From positions 1-45,278 of the forward strand of contig NAJO01000096.1 in NCBI GenBank assembly GCA_002077065.1: 45,278 nucleotides of DNA, in the 5' to 3' direction. Below are positions 40,520-45,278 of this stretch, one piece after another; the first letter of the stretch is position 1; every line of letters begins with the position of its first letter. The notes under the pieces are model-generated. The model was not told the DNA's origin. It ran no database searches and was given only the letters and a program-made list of their open reading frames with translations. The DNA is from Cryoendolithus antarcticus. Taxonomy: Eukaryota; Ascomycota; Dothideomycetes; Cladosporiales; Cladosporiaceae. Position numbers and translations under genes: made by a program.

Positions 40520-42984
40520 GTATGAGGACCGACGTCCCGGTTTTCATTTCCGTGGCCGGCAACATGGCTGGCCACCGTAGCGTTCTACCCGCTATCAACC
40601 ATGATTCCACTACCTATAGGCGAAGCGCATACGTGTGCCGCGAGTCGCTCTCGCTGCGTAGCAGAGGGCCAAGCAGATTGTGAAGTAGGCGGATTCTCGT
40701 CGCTATGAAGAGCACTTCACCAAGTTGCGCAATTCGGGTTATACGATCTGGAACCCAATGAAGTACCCGGAATCTTCACTGCTTGAAGTCGAGAACCAGG
40801 AGGGAACATGCCCGTTCACACGGCACGAAACGCATTGCCCAGGACTATGGCAACCAACCCGTCTCGAAACGTGGCGAATGGAAGACCCTCGTCCTCTCCG
40901 ACCTGCAAAGTCATCCTAGACTGAATTCAAACAACAGCCAGATGCCTAGCGTGTCGGATGCACCATCTCCTGTGAGTATATGCGCAGTCGCAATCGGAAC
41001 AACATACTTTCGGGCGCCAGGCACATACCCAAAAAAGAGAGATGACTCAGATGCGAGATTGAACGTACAGCCGATAGTTGACTGTGCTGGAGAAAACATG
41101 ATTATCGTGGAGTGGAAAACTGCAGTATGGGAATGAGGTAATAAGTGGCCGAAGAATGGTTTTGTTGATTACGTGTAATTCGGCCTCGCAATGGCAATGC
41201 AGGACTGCAAAAACACTCAGGCTGCATCCCACAAGAATATCAAGACTGGCTAAACGACCGTATCCAAAGTTCTTGTTCGTAGTTTTGCCTAAGATCATGC
41301 AGCTTTTCGAAGTGCGCGAGTACCTGCTTACGGTAAGAGACTTGCTCATAGACTTGGTTGATGGAAACAACGTAACTTATTCTTACCAATGTTACACGAA
41401 TAGTCGAATTGCGTACAACGTGATGGAGTACTGGAGCGACGTAATGCTAGCCGGTCATCTTCGGCCAAGACATTGGCATCTCGAAAACGGAGCCTGCTCC
41501 GACCCCGTCTCAAACGTTGTCGCGGCCCCGATGTCTCGTGTACAGCTTCCACATAGACGCTTAACCGAAGACTTGCAGGACGTGCTTAAACATCTATTTG
41601 TAGGCTAGTTGATCGAGATTAGACTACTACGGCACGGTTGCTTGCTCGACGCGGCGCAGTGGACGCCCCGGGCCAGACGATCGGTGGATCTGAGTGCGAA
41701 CCTTCGTGACACGCGCCTCGATTCCGGATGCTACGCGACGGGACATGAACATTTGTGGGTCCGAACCCATGTCCGGTGCCAGTCGATGAACCATTGCAGA
41801 TGCACTATCGAGACTGCATGAACTCTCATGCAGGGGATCGGGGCGTTGCACGTTAGAAGTTGAGTCCGCTGTTATGCATTGTCATGGGCAGACTGGCGAT
41901 GATCTGTCATACACGGATGTGCCGCGGAAACCGTTACACCCTCCCACATGTCCGGTAGCGTCCTCAAGAAGATTTTGCAGTATCATCCTGCCGATCGAAT
42001 GATCTCAACGTGGCGACTCTACATTGTCACTAGCTCCGTCTTCATCGCGCTATCTGCAGGGCAAACGGCCAAGCCTGGGTCCACGCGGACAATGGCCCGT
42101 GGCTCACGAATGGGACTACATTCCCGAGGGGCGGGCCGGTAGACTTTTGCCAGGCGAAGGCTTTGGAGGCATCGTCGCTGCAAGCCGCTTCCCCGGACCA
42201 ACATCTCAGCCTGACAGCCAACTTATGATGCAATGTAGCGATCCAGTTCTCATTGGCACGCACTATAGTAACATACGCGCAATCCCATGGCCACAGTGCA
42301 GACCGTTGGAATTGAGGGAGTATCCTTCGCACATCGTTAAGATCATGAGCGCACTACACCCTGCCAATGGTGATCGCTTCGGAGCACCTATCTCAGTGGC
42401 GTTTGTGTGCTATGGTGAAGCAAGGCTGTAAGGGGACGCATCAACCCCGTCTATTCCGGCCCTTAGAGGGAGGTGAGCTTGGTACCGCGATCTTGTCACA
42501 GATCTACGGGTAGCAGAACGGTCTTGAGGACACAAAGACTCGACCAAATCAAACCGGATGGATGGCTACCATGTTGCCAGATTGATCATGCTCACGGTCG
42601 GGACGCGGCGCGATGTTTCACTGTAAAAGCCGCCACAGCTTACCTGTTGCGCTACGCTCTGCCTGGATGTCGCATGGACTGCCATCGTTCACACTCAAAT
42701 AACGCGTCTCTTGATCCACTACCGTTAGCCACGGTCATGCGGGTGAGCGGCACAACCGCGCCTGGGAACGACCAATCGATTTCCACGCTCTCAAAGGAGA
42801 CAGGCAGGCAGGTGTCTATTAACGTAAATGACTTGATCAAGTAGCAGTCCCGGCAACCTGGTTGAATCTCATGCTGTGCATGTTCGCTTATGTATCTCAT
42901 GTCCCGTCAGTTTGGGGATCGACTCATTTTGGAGCTTATTCTATTGCGAACTCTGTCGAGTCAGCGATCGATAAATCTTTCGAC
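40520..42984. other. Unassigned 2.4-kb region
   Basis: Plus-strand frames of 150 codons (41156-41608) and 135 codons (42024-42431) are open but show no domain, signal peptide or convincing introns. It may contain the remains of the truncated regulator's 3' half. The last part is the promoter of the gene at 42985. Confidence 0.4.
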
Positions 42985-45278
42985 ATGACTTCTTCATGGT
43001 CAGGCTTTGGACCAACAGAATCAGCATCATTGCAAGATCCTTCCAATCCAAAGAAGAAACCTCAGCCTCGACAGCTTCTTTCTTGCACCAAGTGCCGTGA
43101 AAGAAAGGTCAAGGTCAGTCGTACCGGAAGGTTACATATCAACCAGCATGGGTGCTTATGGTTGCACAGTGCGATCGTACGAAACCGTGTTCGGCATGCT
43201 GTGCCCGTGGACACCCCAAGGAGTGCGAGTTCATCGTCGGCGAAGGCAATGACTACAGTCCCATACAGCAGTCGTATGAGATCCGAAAGCTTCGTTCCGA
43301 GAACCAAAAACTGAAGGAACGCCTGCGCGATGCTCACTTATTGTACTCTGGTGATGAGGTCGACGCCGACGAGCCCCCTGACGGTACCGGCTCGAAAGTC
43401 ATCTCGCGAGCGACCGCTGCGAAGCAACGTCGGTTTCGGACGAGTGATCGCATCGACAACATATACTTTGGCACTCCTGGGCTAGCGAGTATCATCTCCG
43501 ACGTTAGTATTGTCGTTGTCCCCTTCGTTCAGTACAGGAATATTGACGTTTCGCAGTTTGCGAATCTGCAAGTTGGCAATCACTCCTTGACGTATACCAT
43601 GCCAAAGGGCCAGGACATGTACCCGCCGCAGGGCTCAATGTATCCTTTCCCGATGATGAGGGTCGGCGACAACACCACAGCCGCGTTACTGATGCTTTTA
43701 CCGCCGCGTGAAGAGGTGTTCGAATGTCTCGATTTCTTCTCAAAGCGGGCACAGTCTTGCTCATTCCCGCACATGCCTGACGAAGTTACGAAGAAGGAGG
43801 TGGGTCGATTCCTTGACGAAGCTGGCGAAGATCCAGCACGAATGGAAAATAACTCGAACATGCTTGCATTGATCTTTGCGACGCTAGCCACGGGAATGCA
43901 GATGGGCGTCCACGATCGCAGTGGTGCGCAATGGATCGAGGGTGCCGTCGAAGATGCTGCCCAACGGGGTGATTGCTATCGTGCGTCCCACCACTGATGG
44001 TTCCTATCTGATCATGCTGACAATCTCGTAGTCGCTGCCTGCATGCAAGCACTGCGCAATGCCTCCTTCATGAGTCGACCAACATTACTAGGCGTACAGA
44101 CACTTATCATGCTGGGACCATACTTGACGAACAGCGGTCGCTTCCTCGATGCATGGACTTTGTTTGGATCCACTATTCGCATGGCACACTCGATAGGGCT
44201 ACACCGTAATCCGAAGAGCCTCGATCCTGTTCCACCTCTTCGCGAGGGTACGATCCGACAGTCATTGTGGTGGTGGATGCTTCACATGGACCAGCAGTAT
44301 TCGGTGACGCTGGGAAGGCCACTAGGCATCTCAGGCTTAGGCGACTGTCCTCCACCTGAACCACTGACGACTGACACGACCGTGTTGCGACTTGGAGAGT
44401 TCGCCGACCACTTCACGATATTGGCAAGGCAGATCCTCAGTAGCGACGGCATGATGAACGTAGGCAAGATCGACGAGTTCACGGATAAATTGATGGGACT
44501 GTGGGACACTATGCCAGAGTCTTTGCAATTCAACGAAAGTTGGTCAAGAGAAGACACTGTTCTACCAGACTGGCCGCTCGATGTCATGGCTGCAAGTAAG
44601 TCGGGTACACACCAACGTAGTAGCGCGATCGGTCACTGACATTGCCTAGCGTTGTTTGCAAAGGTCCAGTCCATAATAGTGTTGCTGAACCGGCAACGTG
44701 TAGAGGGGACCCAGCACTCTACCTCGGATTCCCCGCCGACCATGCAGAGCAGCTTCACTACCAGCTTCACCAGCACTACGTATACTCCGTCGACAACTGG
44801 AGGCGACAGTCTCCTGCATCCTGCACCCATACGTGGTCGGGTGCTGGTAGTCAATTCTTCCATTCACCTGCTACAGACCTTCCTCTTCTTCCGACACCGC
44901 AATCCTGCTGTGCTCATTTGCTGGACACTCGGCCAGCAAGCGTTCAACGCGGCAATGATCTTGATCCTTGACGCCTGGGAGACATCTAACGAGAACAACG
45001 AATGGCTTGTCAACCAAGCTTTTGTTGTCTTCGATGAAATGCAGCGCAACGGCGTTCACAAGCTTGCCGCACTGGCCGTGCAACACATCTCGGACGGTCT
45101 CATGCAGCTTGGTCATCGACGGCAAGAACGCCTTGCCGCTGTGGAAGAGGCTCACGCAATGTCACGCAGTAACAGCGAGCATCTTGCTCATTATCCTTTC
45201 CATCCTACGCTTACCATGCCCCCGACTCCGCTCCTTGACCTTTCCGGCGATGCAGTCATGGGCAACTCCGGTACGTTT
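42985..45278 (+). CDS. Zn2Cys6 / fungal_trans transcription factor (runs off right edge)
   Basis: Exons 42985-43113, 43170-43980, 44032-44595 and 44650 to beyond 45278, all in phase. Residues 32-72 carry the cluster CTKCRERKVK, CDRTKPCSACC, ending in KECEF (CX2C-X6-C-X5-CX2C-X8-C). A coiled-coil linker follows (YEIRKLRSENQKLKERLRD). The regulatory domain includes LLPPREEVFECLDFFSKR, the fungal_trans block SGRFLDAWTLFGSTIRMAHSIGLHR, and SLWWWMLHMDQQYSVTLGRP. Exon 4 adds about 209 residues, including LLQTFLFFRHRNPAVLICW and a long helical segment around DEMQRNGVHKLAALAVQHIS, and is still open at the last base. Start chosen at MTSSWSGFG. An upstream in-frame ATG at 42862 is less likely. Nuclear regulator, targets unknown. 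Confidence 0.88.

Noticed and set aside
41156..42431. Plus-strand frames of 150 and 135 codons as hypothetical genes
   Set aside because: No domain, signal peptide or introns; reported only as unassigned sequence.
1..45278. CRISPR arrays, rRNA or tRNA genes
   Set aside because: No spaced direct repeats, no rRNA-like conserved blocks and no tRNA cloverleaf with B-box recognised; the DNA is eukaryotic.

Overview
The window is nuclear DNA from a filamentous ascomycete. The evidence is GT-AG introns of about 45-70 nt with CTRAY-type branch sites, five Zn2Cys6 regulators, ascomycete-type families (ferroportin, kelch, P1B copper ATPase, PD-(D/E)XK-like protein) and strong RIP signatures (loss of CpA/TpG with gain of TpA). 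A melanised Dothideomycete is my best guess, but no gene here fixes the taxon. Exon coordinates were worked out by hand from splice signals and reading phase; no database or RNA evidence was available.

Left part (1-10460): the 5' end of a Zn2Cys6 factor leaving the left edge, a pogo/Fot1 transposase scrap, a possible small secreted protein, a five-exon Zn2Cys6/fungal_trans factor (4286-6551), a short Zn2Cys6 factor on the minus strand (about 6923-7825), and a three-exon PD-(D/E)XK nuclease-like gene (8993-10459). Then come a second pogo C-terminal remnant, a diverged 390-bp repeat, and a full-length DD35D pogo-like transposase (11985-13685).

Middle part (13890-27101): a metal-handling block. 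It holds a broken CDF zinc transporter, a six-exon ferroportin-type exporter, a kelch protein, a broken multipass membrane protein whose three in-frame stops all fit C-to-T change, a seven-exon GPI-type multicopper oxidase with a methionine-rich insert, and, divergently from it, a P1B copper ATPase with four CxxC modules. The oxidase and ATPase share a 414-bp promoter containing three copies of a TTTGYGCGT-like motif, one of which fits the yeast Mac1 CuRE consensus. Cu(I) oxidation outside the cell plus Cu(I) pumping is the natural reading, with Fe and Zn genes alongside.

Right part: a transposon nest (27505-39517). A 4.1-kb RIP-degraded region and a second RIP-saturated TIR element flank an LTR retrotransposon (31616-38062). 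That retrotransposon has 172-bp LTRs differing at one base, a TAGTA target duplication, and broken gag-pol of chromodomain Ty3/gypsy type. Its 3' part carries an antisense, two-intron gene for a 252-residue cysteine-rich protein. The TIR element (38117-39517) has almost no CA or TG dinucleotides, yet it keeps a 286-codon open frame without any ATG, ending in two AT-hooks. Beyond the nest lie a truncated Zn2Cys6 gene (39730-40519), 2.4 kb without a recognised gene, and a Zn2Cys6/fungal_trans factor running off the right edge (from 42985).

The two most unusual items are the antisense spliced gene inside the retrotransposon and the ATG-less AT-hook frame inside RIP-saturated DNA.
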